NCBI GenBank assembly: GCA_913774355.1
Contig: CAJYGB010000032.1
Location: 83,947-147,946, forward strand
Reading direction: 5' to 3'
Length of the DNA stretch: 64,000 nucleotides
Source of the DNA: an uncultured Chryseobacterium sp.
Lineage (GTDB): Bacteria; Bacteroidota; Bacteroidia; Flavobacteriales; Weeksellaceae
Shown: positions 19,130 through 27,960 of the stretch, piece by piece
Numbering within the stretch: position 1 is the stretch's first letter
How the letters are laid out: each line of letters opens with the position of its first letter
Made by a program: the position numbers and the translations under genes
Notes under the pieces: generated by a model
Seen by the model: the letters and a program-made list of their open reading frames with translations, nothing else
What the model was told of the DNA's origin: nothing
Databases searched by the model: none

Positions 19130-20257
19130 TTATATTTGTGTAATCGTATATGTCCCGGTTGCATCAAAATTAATATTAAATTCAATTTTGAAATTTTTGG
19201 GAGTGGATGTTAGATTGGGAATCATAATATATGCTCCGCCTACATCAAAACTCGCATCACTTAAATTATCACCCAATTCTTCTGGATAGTTATTAGCACT
19301 ACTTCCACTAGGTAGGTTTACTTTAAATCCGGTAAAATTTGCAGAAGTTACACCATTTAAATTGATCGTAAATTTATTGGTTGATGCATTGTAAGTTGTT
19401 GCAGAAATTTGAGGAGGGTTACTGCTACTAGTGTAATTTAAATAGATTAATGGATTAATATTTTCTAAATAAATATTATTTGTCGTTCCATAAGTGGTAA
19501 TATTGATTCTATAAAAACCGTTAGAAGAAATATTCAAATTAGCTCCGTTAGCTACTACCGTACCCTGATTTCCTGATCCATATATTTGTGCAGATGAATT
19601 CTGGGCTGCAATAAATTTGAATTGTGTATTTGCAGACATATATTTATAACCAATTTTTACATTCCCATTTACATTTCTTAATAATTCTGCTGCACTGGCA
19701 TTAAAATTATTGTAAGAACCGTAAAAATATAAATTTACAGGAATTGAACTGTTAGAACTTGAAGTCGTCGGCAAGCTTAAAGCTCCTGAATTATCAACGC
19801 CCAAGGTGTAAGCCGTTCCATTAGGAGCAGTAAGCGTAATGCCCTGTCCTGCGCCGGTTACCACGGTCTTACTTACTTGTGAGTAAGGAACACTCATCAG
19901 TTGGTTCACCCCGACATTGGTATAGTTCGAACCTCCGGCAGGATCCATTTCCACTTTTACGAATTTGGTATTGGTTCCCCAGTTGATGCCCCCGAAGTTT
20001 CCGGTAGTAGCCGTTCCCTGGCCGATGTTTAAATTTACCAATCCTTTCGCATTGGTGGTTTTTGTCTGGGTTTCCGTATATAGAACCGTTCCGGTGGCGG
20101 AATTATCCAGGATGCTGATCCTGAAAGAAACGTTCCCGTTGGCAATCGGTGCTCCTGCGGCATTGAAAGCGATTGTCTGGTAGCTGAAAGCCTGTGGTAC
20201 CTGTGCGCTTAGTAAAGACGCAAGAAATAATCCTATCGTAGCGTATAATTTTTTCAT
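19130..20257 (-). CDS. Secreted protein with SusE/F-like beta domain
   Basis: The 375-residue protein has a signal peptide (MKKLYATIGLFLASLLSAQV). The next 110 residues (PQAFSYQTIAFNAAGAPIAN) follow a pattern shared by many Bacteroidota surface proteins. Residues about 165-260 (FYGSYNNFNASAAELLRNVN) resemble the small beta-sandwich repeats of SusE/SusF starch-binding proteins. The last 100 residues are another beta domain without a sorting signal. It lies 11 bp after a T9SS-type gene in the same operon. Glycan binding is only a guess. Confidence 0.75.
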   Translation of the reverse strand: MKKLYATIGLFLASLLSAQVPQAFSYQTIAFNAAGAPIANGNVSFRISILDNSATGTVLYTETQTKTTNAKGLVNLNIGQGTATTGNFGGINWGTNTKFVKVEMDPAGGSNYTNVGVNQLMSVPYSQVSKTVVTGAGQGITLTAPNGTAYTLGVDNSGALSLPTTSSSNSSIPVNLYFYGSYNNFNASAAELLRNVNGNVKIGYKYMSANTQFKFIAAQNSSAQIYGSGNQGTVVANGANLNISSNGFYRINITTYGTTNNIYLENINPLIYLNYTSSSNPPQISATTYNASTNKFTINLNGVTSANFTGFKVNLPSGSSANNYPEELGDNLSDASFDVGGAYIMIPNLTSTPKNFKIEFNINFDATGTYTITQI

Positions 20258-20268
20258 GTAAATAGTTT

Positions 20269-20721
20269 TTAAGGTTTTTTGATAATTTTAACAGGTTTGA
20301 GGTCGGAGTTTTTAAAGACGATCATATAAACGCCCTGCGGAAGCGATCTTAGGTCCAGCTGTTCGGAATCCAGTTTGGTTCTGAAAACCAGTTTTCCGGA
20401 AAGGTCGTAGATTTCAGCGCCTTCGATTTTGGATTTCGAGCTTAATTTGACGTAGATAAAATCAGCTGTCGGATTGGGATAGATTTTTACATTGTCCTTT
20501 TCAAGTTCTGAAACACCCAAGACCTGAAGGACGGATTGATAAAGCAAACCCATTGTGCCGGAACTTGCCTGATCGGGATCCGTAGGGATTACGTAGATTT
20601 CTCCTACGGAATGCGAAAAGCCGTCTGTGGAAACTGCCCCGGAATTGATGCTTCCGATCGCCGACTGGGCAAAACCGAAGAGCGGAACTCCGAATAACAG
20701 TAAAGTAATTCTCTTTTTCAT
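20269..20721 (-). CDS. Short secreted protein with T9SS type A sorting domain
   Basis: The 150-residue protein has a signal peptide ending at about residue 19 (LFGFAQ) and a C-terminal type IX secretion sorting domain from about residue 75 (VKIYPNPTADFIYVKLSSKS, YDLSGKLVFRT, LPQGVYMIVFKN). It is carried across the outer membrane by the T9SS and usually attached to the surface. The cargo part is only about 55 residues, unusually short. It is the first gene of an operon with the SusE/F-like protein. Confidence 0.88.
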   Translation of the reverse strand: MKKRITLLLFGVPLFGFAQSAIGSINSGAVSTDGFSHSVGEIYVIPTDPDQASSGTMGLLYQSVLQVLGVSELEKDNVKIYPNPTADFIYVKLSSKSKIEGAEIYDLSGKLVFRTKLDSEQLDLRSLPQGVYMIVFKNSDLKPVKIIKKP

Positions 20722-20992
20722 GGTTAAACAATTTTTTAGGAATGCGAATATAGAAAATTTCCGTTTAATACAGTTCTTTTCTCATTTTAAATTTTATTAT
20801 TATTGATTGGAAAGGGATTTAAAATTGAAAAAATTAAGGAGTATCCCATTAGCTATTTAAATCTATATTATTCTTTTTCAGCTTAATAAACTGAATTGTT
20901 TACAGTCGAAATTGAATGAATTTTATATGAATAAAGATAATAAGCAAAAATCTACAAAACGACCGGATAGGTGGGTTGTAAAATCCTGTATT

Positions 20993-21934
20993 TTATTTTA
21001 ATAAAAGAATATCCTTTCCCATCTGCCCGGAAAAAATATCCATAGAAACCGGTTCCAGATGAACTTCATCAATCCATTTATAATGATTGGGAATCGTATT
21101 GTAATTGATATATTGCACTTTTTCAGTTTGTGAAATACCGTTAATTATCCTGTCGAAATCAGGTACGAAAATGTTTTCAATAGCATAAGCCGTTTTGCTG
21201 ACCGGCATTCTTACGAGAACGACTTCTCCATGCTTTTTCAGGAAACCAATGGTTTTTGCTAAATATTTCAAACGTACCGGCGACATTTTAAGACCGTCGA
21301 TTCTCTTTTTTAATTCCGCCATTTTTTCTTTATTTTCGGCTTTTCTCTTTTCAGCAGAAAACCTTTTTAAAACTTTTCCATGCACCTGCCCGTTATCCAG
21401 TACCGAAACTTCTACCATTTTGTTTCTTTCCGGAAGTATTTCTTTATTCAGTTCTTTTGTGATCGAAAAGTCAAAACTTTCTATCAGATATTCAAAATTC
21501 GGGTTAACTGAAACGTTTGATGTTTGGGCAACGGATTTATCGTTTTCAATATAGTATTCAGGACTGTCGGGACTGCTTTTTGAAACCATCAACGCTGTGG
21601 GTTCTACAGTGACGATAAAAATGCCGTTTTTCGTATCAGGTTTCAGTTTTTTCTCTATAGATTCAAGATATTTCGGACCATAGGGAGAATGGGCCCAGGT
21701 AAAAGCATAATCGTATAATTTTGCCTCTGGATATTTTTCACGGATAATATGGTCTATAATCTCAGGATTCATCGAAGCAGCTCTTGAGCTTCCCAAAATA
21801 AGGGAATTCTGCTGAGGAGAGGAGAATCTTTTGTAAAAATCATCCGTATTTTTTCCGGTAATATAGACCGCATAGCCGATGAAAAGCAGGGGTAGTATGG
21901 AAAAGAGAAGAAGTCGGTAAAGAGATTTTTTCAT
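20993..21934 (-). CDS. SGNH-type, DltD-like membrane-anchored protein of the acylation operon
   Basis: From ATG 21934 the protein has 313 residues with an N-terminal membrane helix (about 5-24) and a periplasmic domain. SLILGSSRAASMNPEIID fits the first block of SGNH/GDSL hydrolases, with Ser in GSSR; DEVHLEPVSMDIFS near the end fits the D-x-x-H block. MBOAT operons often end in such a protein, which accepts or passes on the acyl group, as DltD does. The start at 21934 lies 4 nt after the MBOAT stop and is preferred over 21973, which overlaps it. The hydrolase or transferase role is inferred. Confidence 0.8.
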   Translation of the reverse strand: MKKSLYRLLLFSILPLLFIGYAVYITGKNTDDFYKRFSSPQQNSLILGSSRAASMNPEIIDHIIREKYPEAKLYDYAFTWAHSPYGPKYLESIEKKLKPDTKNGIFIVTVEPTALMVSKSSPDSPEYYIENDKSVAQTSNVSVNPNFEYLIESFDFSITKELNKEILPERNKMVEVSVLDNGQVHGKVLKRFSAEKRKAENKEKMAELKKRIDGLKMSPVRLKYLAKTIGFLKKHGEVVLVRMPVSKTAYAIENIFVPDFDRIINGISQTEKVQYINYNTIPNHYKWIDEVHLEPVSMDIFSGQMGKDILLLK

Positions 21935-21938
21935 AACT

Positions 21939-23372
21939 TTAAAACTGGGCATAAATAAATCCTTTCGGTGCAATGTAGAAAAGGCAGATCAGGAAAATCA
22001 GCAGATAATAAAAGCCCCATCGCATAACCACGTTATTTTTGATAAAGAGGTCTTTAAGTGCGTATTCTTGATTACGGTTGATCCATTCAATCGCCAAAGT
22101 GAACAGAATAAGGAAGGCGATAAGTTTTTGAAATTTAAAATTCGGAAACTGGAAAAATGACAGAGAAAAAATTTCCCGGTAATATCCTAAGGCCATTTTC
22201 ATATCGCTTGAAAAGAAGAGGACCATCAGCATAGAAAACATCACAAAAGTAACGGGGATGTTCTTCAGTTCTTCTTTTGTAGGAATGATATTGTTCTGGC
22301 TTTTTATTTTCTTATTCATCTTACCTTTCCAGATGACGGGGATAAACATTACACCGCTTACCAGTCCGTGAAAAATATAATGCCACTCCGCACCATGCCA
22401 GAAGCCTACCACTAAGAAGTTGATGATAATCGCCAGGATCAGTCCGTATTTATCATAATCGCGGAACCGGATCGACAGGGGAGTAAAGACATATTCCGTA
22501 AGCCATGAGGTCAGGGAAATGTGCCATCTTCGCCAGTAATCCGCTACATTCTGGGCAAACAGTGGATAATTGAAGTTCGGCTGGATTTTGATACCCAATA
22601 ATTTGGAAATTCCGATTGCCATATCCGTATATCCCGAAAAATCGCAGTACAACTGGATGAAATATAAAACCGCACCAATGAATAAAGCACTGCCGTTCAG
22701 CGTATGATAAGACTCAAAAATAGGGGTGGTGATCGTTGCAATATTATCTGCCACCACCAGCTTTTTAAAAAGTCCCCATAAAATCTGCCTCAATCCGTCG
22801 GTGAACTGTGCAGAAGAAAATTCCCTTCTGTTTTTTAAATTGTTTAAAAAAGGTCCCGCTTTATCGATAGGCCCTGCAATAATACACGGAAAAAAAGCGA
22901 CGAATACCGAATAATCCAGTAAGGAGGGAATTTCTTTAAGCTTATTGTTCCTGATATCCAGCAGGTAGCCGATCATCCTGAAAGAATAAAAACTAATTCC
23001 GATAGGGAAAATAATCTTCAGCAAGCTCAATTGATCCTTCATGCCGGACAGTTTCAGTACATCGTTGAAATTTTCGATGAAAAAATTGAAATACTTGAAG
23101 TATAAAAGCTGGATCAGTACCAGGAAGACGCCGCCTCTCATCCAGTACACTTTGGCCTGACCTTCTGCCTTCCGGATCTTATTTCCGATGAAAAAAGTAA
23201 CCAGGGTAGAAAGGATAAGAAGCGACAGGAAATTCAAGCTCCAGCTGCTGTAAAAAATATAGCTTCCTATAAGAAGAAGTATATTCTGAATTTTTGATGT
23301 TTTCCCAAAAAGGTAATAGCCAAAAAATAGTATAGTGAAAAAGAAGATGAAATAATACGAATTGAGGAGCAT
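21939..23372 (-). CDS. MBOAT family membrane-bound O-acyltransferase (AlgI/DltB-like)
   Basis: The 477-residue integral membrane protein has about ten helices. The catalytic region is GFWHGAEWHYIFHG, with H326 in the invariant WHG position. YCDFSGYTDMAIGISKLLGI and WRRWHISLTSWLTEYVFTPL are also typical of AlgI/DltB proteins, which move acyl groups across the membrane onto polysaccharides or other envelope polymers. It follows an acyl carrier protein gene by 5 bp, so the donor is likely acyl-ACP. The acceptor is unknown. Confidence 0.94.
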   Translation of the reverse strand: MLLNSYYFIFFFTILFFGYYLFGKTSKIQNILLLIGSYIFYSSWSLNFLSLLILSTLVTFFIGNKIRKAEGQAKVYWMRGGVFLVLIQLLYFKYFNFFIENFNDVLKLSGMKDQLSLLKIIFPIGISFYSFRMIGYLLDIRNNKLKEIPSLLDYSVFVAFFPCIIAGPIDKAGPFLNNLKNRREFSSAQFTDGLRQILWGLFKKLVVADNIATITTPIFESYHTLNGSALFIGAVLYFIQLYCDFSGYTDMAIGISKLLGIKIQPNFNYPLFAQNVADYWRRWHISLTSWLTEYVFTPLSIRFRDYDKYGLILAIIINFLVVGFWHGAEWHYIFHGLVSGVMFIPVIWKGKMNKKIKSQNNIIPTKEELKNIPVTFVMFSMLMVLFFSSDMKMALGYYREIFSLSFFQFPNFKFQKLIAFLILFTLAIEWINRNQEYALKDLFIKNNVVMRWGFYYLLIFLICLFYIAPKGFIYAQF

Positions 23373-23377
23373 GATGT

Positions 23378-23614
23378 CTATTTACTGATGATAGAATCGA
23401 TCATTTCGCCCACATTATTCCAGCTCTGGATTTCTGCAGACGTAAAACGGATTCCGAAAGCTTTCTCAATAGCTACAATTAACTGAATATGGGAAAGAGA
23501 ATCCCATTCTTCGATATCTTCGGCAGTAGTTTCTGCATTCAGTACAATATCTTCATTATCCAGCTGTTCGCGGAAAATAGGGGTTAATTTTTCTAAGACC
23601 TCGTTTCTGTCCAT
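23378..23614 (-). CDS. Acyl carrier protein, dedicated to the acylation operon
   Basis: The 78-residue protein is acidic and of ACP length. S39 in EEWDSLSHIQLIVAIEKAF is the attachment site for 4'-phosphopantetheine. It sits 2 bp after the FkbH gene and 5 bp before the MBOAT gene, so it is a dedicated carrier, comparable in role to DltC, not the fatty-acid synthesis ACP. Confidence 0.93.
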   Translation of the reverse strand: MDRNEVLEKLTPIFREQLDNEDIVLNAETTAEDIEEWDSLSHIQLIVAIEKAFGIRFTSAEIQSWNNVGEMIDSIISK

Positions 23615-23616
23615 AA

Positions 23617-25341
23617 TTATTTGTTTTTAATATATACTGTTTTGGGTTGATAATCATTTACATTCAGGATCCACCGGTTGTTTTCAAAAATGAAGCCTAA
23701 ATTCTGATAGTGGTCTCTTACCATCTGGTTTTTAGCGGTTTCAAGATATTCTCCTGTAACGTATCTGTAACCGTGCTCCTTTGCTTTTTCAACAATGGTA
23801 TTCAGGGTGAAATCTTCCATACCTCTCTTCAGCACCCTGCAGCTCATCAGCCAGGTATCGATAAAGAGGGTTTCTTTATCCTTTTCTTCAAGAACGATAA
23901 CGCAAATCAGCCCATTATCGCCATATTTATCTTCAAGGGTAAATGAAAGGGTATAATGTTTTCCGGATTGTATCAGGTTTTCAATTTCCTGTTCGGTATA
24001 GCGCACGGTACGCAGATTAAACTGATTGGATCTTTGGGTAAGCTGTGAAACCCTCGGCTTGGAAAAACTGTTGAACGGCTGCACAGCGGAAACCATATTC
24101 AAGCTTTTCAGGAAATCCTCTACATTCGTAAAGCTTTCCAGGTCAACCGCTCTTCTGGCTTCTACCTGATACTGCTTCGTCCTTTCACTGTCATTTTCCG
24201 AAAAACTGGCGGTCTCGAACAGGTTAAGGCCGTAGAGATATTCCAGGTACTCTGCAGGATCTTCGGGCAGTTCCGGAACACAGACATCCGGAAGGTTTTC
24301 CCGTACCAGGTTTCTTTCAAAAGGATTATCGTCTAAGAAGACCATCGAATCGAAGCCTATATTTAAAATGCGCTGGATTTTCCTGATGTTGTCCGCTTTA
24401 TTTTCCCAGTTGGCGATAAAGACGGCAATATCGTCCAGTTTCAGTACCATATCCGGATGCTTTTCAAAAGGTTCTTTCGCCTTGTCTTCATCATTTTTAC
24501 TGCATACAGCCAGGATTATTCCTCTTTTCTGTAATGCTTTTACCCAATACTGGAATTCTGTAAAGGCTTTTCCTATTCCTAAATTTCCGATCTGAATTTT
24601 TTCAAGGCCGTCATCACCGATGATTCCCCCCCAGGTGGTATTGTCCAGATCCAGGATCAGACATTTTTTAAATTTCCCTTCGAGCGAAGCAATAATGCTG
24701 AAAATATTATGGGCAACAATCGGCAGGGCATCGATAGAAATCACCATTTCCGTATTTACATAAATACTTGGCGTAAACATAAAATCGCGACCCCATTTAT
24801 TCTGGATGGAAAGCAGGTCGGCAATAAAGAAATTGTCCCTCTGCACGGCGATTTCCTGAGAAAGAAGATAGTTAATCTTATTCAGCTGAAAATTGAATGA
24901 AGATTCTACCTTATTGGAAAAATTTCCGAATACCTTAGCGTCTATAATAGGGAAATTACAGTAGATCACCCTGCTGTTCGTCCTGCTTTGGATCGTGTTG
25001 TAAAGTTCTTCTACATAGCTGATTTTGTTATTGGCAAAATTTATGGAAAAATCGGAAGATTTGTAATATTGATTCAGCAATTTGTGTGTTGACTCGAAAA
25101 TAATAGTATAATCGGCATCAAATTCATAATATTCTGAGGACGGATCCATGATCTGACGGGAAATCTGCCCGAAATCCGCTTCAAAAATATCCAGTCCGAA
25201 GCCTTCGGTTTTTGCAGTGCCCTTTAGGGCAACATTCAGAAACTGGGTAGCCGTGTCTCCTAATAAGGCCACTTTTATTATTTTATGCGGATACGTGTCT
25301 TTTCGCAATACCTTTTTTAATTCCGAAAATGTTTTATACAT
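23617..25341 (-). CDS. FkbH-like HAD-IIIC protein (acyl-ACP loading)
   Basis: The 574-residue protein has an N-terminal domain of about 220 residues, then a HAD-IIIC core with D231 and D233 in CLILDLDNTTWGG, and a C-terminal GNAT-like domain from about 405 with the FkbH signature RSNQFNLRT. FkbH-type enzymes take 1,3-bisphosphoglycerate, remove phosphate and load a glyceryl group on an ACP. The ACP gene is next, 2 bp away, so it probably charges that carrier. A glyceryl group is the expected cargo from family knowledge; the actual group is not proven. Confidence 0.9.
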   Translation of the reverse strand: MYKTFSELKKVLRKDTYPHKIIKVALLGDTATQFLNVALKGTAKTEGFGLDIFEADFGQISRQIMDPSSEYYEFDADYTIIFESTHKLLNQYYKSSDFSINFANNKISYVEELYNTIQSRTNSRVIYCNFPIIDAKVFGNFSNKVESSFNFQLNKINYLLSQEIAVQRDNFFIADLLSIQNKWGRDFMFTPSIYVNTEMVISIDALPIVAHNIFSIIASLEGKFKKCLILDLDNTTWGGIIGDDGLEKIQIGNLGIGKAFTEFQYWVKALQKRGIILAVCSKNDEDKAKEPFEKHPDMVLKLDDIAVFIANWENKADNIRKIQRILNIGFDSMVFLDDNPFERNLVRENLPDVCVPELPEDPAEYLEYLYGLNLFETASFSENDSERTKQYQVEARRAVDLESFTNVEDFLKSLNMVSAVQPFNSFSKPRVSQLTQRSNQFNLRTVRYTEQEIENLIQSGKHYTLSFTLEDKYGDNGLICVIVLEEKDKETLFIDTWLMSCRVLKRGMEDFTLNTIVEKAKEHGYRYVTGEYLETAKNQMVRDHYQNLGFIFENNRWILNVNDYQPKTVYIKNK

Positions 25342-25470
25342 AGAAATCCCGATTTTAAAGGAAAATATATCAATTATAATATTAATATTTCTGCTTGAAA
25401 ATCATGTATTCCGGCGAAGCACAAAATGATGATTTCATCAGGTGTTTTTTTGGTGTAGTTAATGAGTATA

Positions 25471-25478
25471 CAAAGATA
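25471..25478 (-). promoter_or_regulatory. TATCTTTG -7 box for the acylation operon
   Basis: The minus strand reads TATCTTTG, an exact TAnnTTTG match 129 nt before the FkbH start. The rest of 25342-25730 shows no gene or strong repeat. Confidence 0.4.
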
Positions 25479-25730
25479 GGCAAATACCTAGCTTTTCCGG
25501 AAATTAATTTTCATTTTTTAAACTTAATGTAATAAAATATAATTCGCAGAGATTATAACCTATGAATCTAAAGAACAGGGATTTCAGGCTGCCGCTTTGC
25601 AACTTACGGAAAAATTCCACCATATGGTTTCACGGAACAGTTTCTTTGGATGCACAATGATCTATATTTACCGTCTTACTTTAAGAATTATTTAACCATC
25701 ATTCTGTTCAATTTCATGCCGTATTTTTAG

Positions 25731-25738
25731 TAAATTTG
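25731..25738 (+). promoter_or_regulatory. TAnnTTTG -7 box of cytosolic tpx
   Basis: TAAATTTG lies 24 nt before the ATG at 25763. A TTCAA at the expected upstream distance may act as a weak -33 element. Confidence 0.5.
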
Positions 25739-25762
25739 AAAAACATTTAAAAAAATAAATTT

Positions 25763-26263
25763 ATGGCAACCACAATTACTTTAAAGGGAAATGAAGTACA
25801 TACCATAGGAACGCTTCCGGCAGTAGGTAGTATGATCAGGGATTTTGCGTTGGTAGATTCCGGACTGAATGTTAAAACCCTGGAAAATTTTGAAGGTAAG
25901 AAAAAGATTTTCAATATTTTTCCAAGCGTTGATACACCGGTTTGCGCCGCTTCGGCAAGGACTTTCAATGAAAAAGCGTCTGCTTTGGATAATACTGTTG
26001 TAATTAATGTTTCTAAAGACCTGCCTTTTGCATTGGGAAGATTCTGTGCAGCGGAAGGGCTGGATAACGTGGAAACGCTTTCGGATTTCAGAAGCAGCTT
26101 CGGGGATGATTATGAAGTTACGATTGCAGACTCCGTATTCAAAGGGCTTCTGAGCCGCGCCATCATCGTTGCGGACGAAAATAATAAAGTCGTATACACG
26201 GAGCAGGTTCCTGAAATTGCCAACGAACCGGATTATGAAGCAGCATTATCTGCTGTAAAATAA
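25763..26263 (+). CDS. tpx: Thiol peroxidase, cytosolic (Tpx)
   Basis: This 166-residue 2-Cys atypical peroxiredoxin reduces hydroperoxides, using thioredoxin as reductant. The peroxidatic Cys is C61 in FPSVDTPVCAASAR and the resolving Cys is C95 in GRFCAAEG, the same numbers as in well-studied Tpx enzymes. There is no signal peptide, in contrast to the paralogue at 3052-3624. It is monocistronic, with a -7 box and a strong terminator. Confidence 0.97.
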   Translation: MATTITLKGNEVHTIGTLPAVGSMIRDFALVDSGLNVKTLENFEGKKKIFNIFPSVDTPVCAASARTFNEKASALDNTVVINVSKDLPFALGRFCAAEGLDNVETLSDFRSSFGDDYEVTIADSVFKGLLSRAIIVADENNKVVYTEQVPEIANEPDYEAALSAVK

Positions 26264-26280
26264 ACTGAATAATAATATTT

Positions 26281-26314
26281 AAAATCCCTGCGGAATCATT
26301 TCGCAGGGATTTTT
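26281..26314 (+). terminator. Intrinsic terminator of tpx
   Basis: AAAATCCCTGCG (26281-26292) pairs with CGCAGGGATTTT (26302-26313), followed by T. It begins 17 bp after the stop. Confidence 0.88.
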
Positions 26315-26335
26315 CATAGAAGTGTTTAAAATTTT

Positions 26336-26370
26336 AACCACAGATTGGCGCAGATTTTCACAGATGATTG
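26336..26370 (+). repeat. Dispersed repeat 'AACCACAGATT' copy
   Basis: AACCACAGATTGGCGCAGAT followed by TTTCACAGATGATTG. It is nearly identical in its core to the copies at 12176 and 36071. Confidence 0.7.
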
Positions 26371-26390
26371 CATTTATTCAAATATCGTTT

Positions 26391-26439
26391 TAAAAATCTT
26401 TGATTTTTAATCTCATGTGTTCTTCCTGTTTTGAAAGCG
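26391..26439 (-). repeat. Dispersed repeat, inverted partial copy
   Basis: The reverse complement contains an AGGAAGAACACATGAGAT-like stretch next to AAAATCAAAGATTTTTA, matching 30473-30515 and, less well, 840-881. Confidence 0.5.
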
Positions 26440-26542
26440 GGCCTTTACTTTTTTCTTATGTGTTTAAATCGCTTTCAAAAGCAATCCGGAAATACTGATT
26501 CAAAGCAATAAAAAATACAGATAATAACCATACCTTTACCGT

Positions 26543-27754
26543 ATGAAACGTTCCGGAACTGCAGATTTACCACTTCACTATGGCAAGGTACCGCCTTGGC
26601 TGTACGAACGCATGTCGGTGCTTGGGCTTTCTATTGTTGAGGTGATCCTGATGGATTACGGTAAGGATGAGGTGCTCCGCAGATTGGCAGACCCGTTCTG
26701 GTTCCAGAGTTTTGGTGCCGTAATGGGAATGGACTGGCATTCGTCGGGAATTACCACTTCCGTAATGGGCGCTTTGAAACGTTCCATTAACCCCAATTCG
26801 CAGTCGCTGGGACTTTACATCTGCGGCGGAAAAGGGAAGTTTTCCCGTGAGACTCCCTCTGAGCTGCTTCAGATCGCCGATAAAACCGGACTGAACGGAA
26901 ATGAGCTCGTGAAGGCCAGTAAACTGTCCGCCAAAGTCGATAATACGGCCATTCAGGACGGTTATCAGTTGTATCTCCACAATTTTATTCTGTCGAATAA
27001 CGGAAACTGGAGCGTGGTGCAGCAGGGCATGCATGAATCCGACGGAACCGCAAGGCGTTACCACTGGCATTCCGGCAACATTACCTCTTTTGTTGAAGAA
27101 CCTCATACCGGAATCAACGGTATTTCCAGGGGACAGATCATAAACCTGACGGATGCCGAAGCTTCTGAAAACCGCAAAGGAATACTCGAAATTTCTCATA
27201 CCGACTCTGCGGAAATCATGAGCGATTTCTCAAGGCTCATTCTTCCCAATCACCACGATATTCAGGCTTCAGATGTAGATTTGAAACGTCTGGGTGCACT
27301 TTTGTATGTCACCCGTGAGCAGCAGCCTCAAAATTTTGAAGACCTGCTCATGCTGGAAGGTGTTGGCCCGCGCACGATGCAGTCGCTGGCGTTGGTGAGT
27401 GAAGTCATTCACGGAGCGCCATCGAGATTTCGGGATCCTGCGAGATTTTCTTTTGCCCACGGCGGAAAGGACGGGCATCCGTTTCCGGTACCTACCAAAG
27501 TGTATGATGAAAGCCTGCATATCATCAAAACCGGAATTGAAAAATCAAAGCTTGGGAATTCAGACAAGCTGAGAACCTTAAACAAGCTTCATCAGATTAT
27601 TGAATCCACGGAAAAAGACTTTACCCCGGATTTCGATATTCAGGAGGTCATCGAAGAGGAACGGCAGAATTCATGGCGTTTCGGCGGAAAAACCGTTTTC
27701 GGGGATGCACAGAAACCGTCGCCGCCGAAACCGATCCAGCTTTCGCTGTTTTAA
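26543..27754 (+). CDS. DUF763 domain protein with helix-hairpin-helix motif
   Basis: The 403-residue protein matches the DUF763 family from its first residues (MKRSGTADLPLHYGKVPPWL). Two histidine clusters, RRYHWHSGN and FAHGGKDGHPFPVP, suggest a metal-dependent active site. MLEGVGPRTMQSLALVSE at about residues 270-290 is a helix-hairpin-helix typical of DNA-binding proteins. It has been treated as a putative nuclease-like DNA protein, but its function is not established. A TACCTTTA box ends 4 nt before the ATG. No partner gene is adjacent. Confidence 0.85.
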   Translation: MKRSGTADLPLHYGKVPPWLYERMSVLGLSIVEVILMDYGKDEVLRRLADPFWFQSFGAVMGMDWHSSGITTSVMGALKRSINPNSQSLGLYICGGKGKFSRETPSELLQIADKTGLNGNELVKASKLSAKVDNTAIQDGYQLYLHNFILSNNGNWSVVQQGMHESDGTARRYHWHSGNITSFVEEPHTGINGISRGQIINLTDAEASENRKGILEISHTDSAEIMSDFSRLILPNHHDIQASDVDLKRLGALLYVTREQQPQNFEDLLMLEGVGPRTMQSLALVSEVIHGAPSRFRDPARFSFAHGGKDGHPFPVPTKVYDESLHIIKTGIEKSKLGNSDKLRTLNKLHQIIESTEKDFTPDFDIQEVIEEERQNSWRFGGKTVFGDAQKPSPPKPIQLSLF

Positions 27755-27960
27755 CATTATTTTATCAGATGGCTGACTTACTTGCCGAACGGAAGAAATC
27801 TTTAGAATTTTTATCTTTTCTAAATCTAAAGATTCTTAGTTAAATAAAGTCTGTACAATATCCGATCTTTACAGTAAACTGATAAGCTCATTTTAGCATT
27901 AAGAAATTTTATTCTACATATCAAATAAAATTTTATTTTTAAAGTCTAAAGTACTGACTA

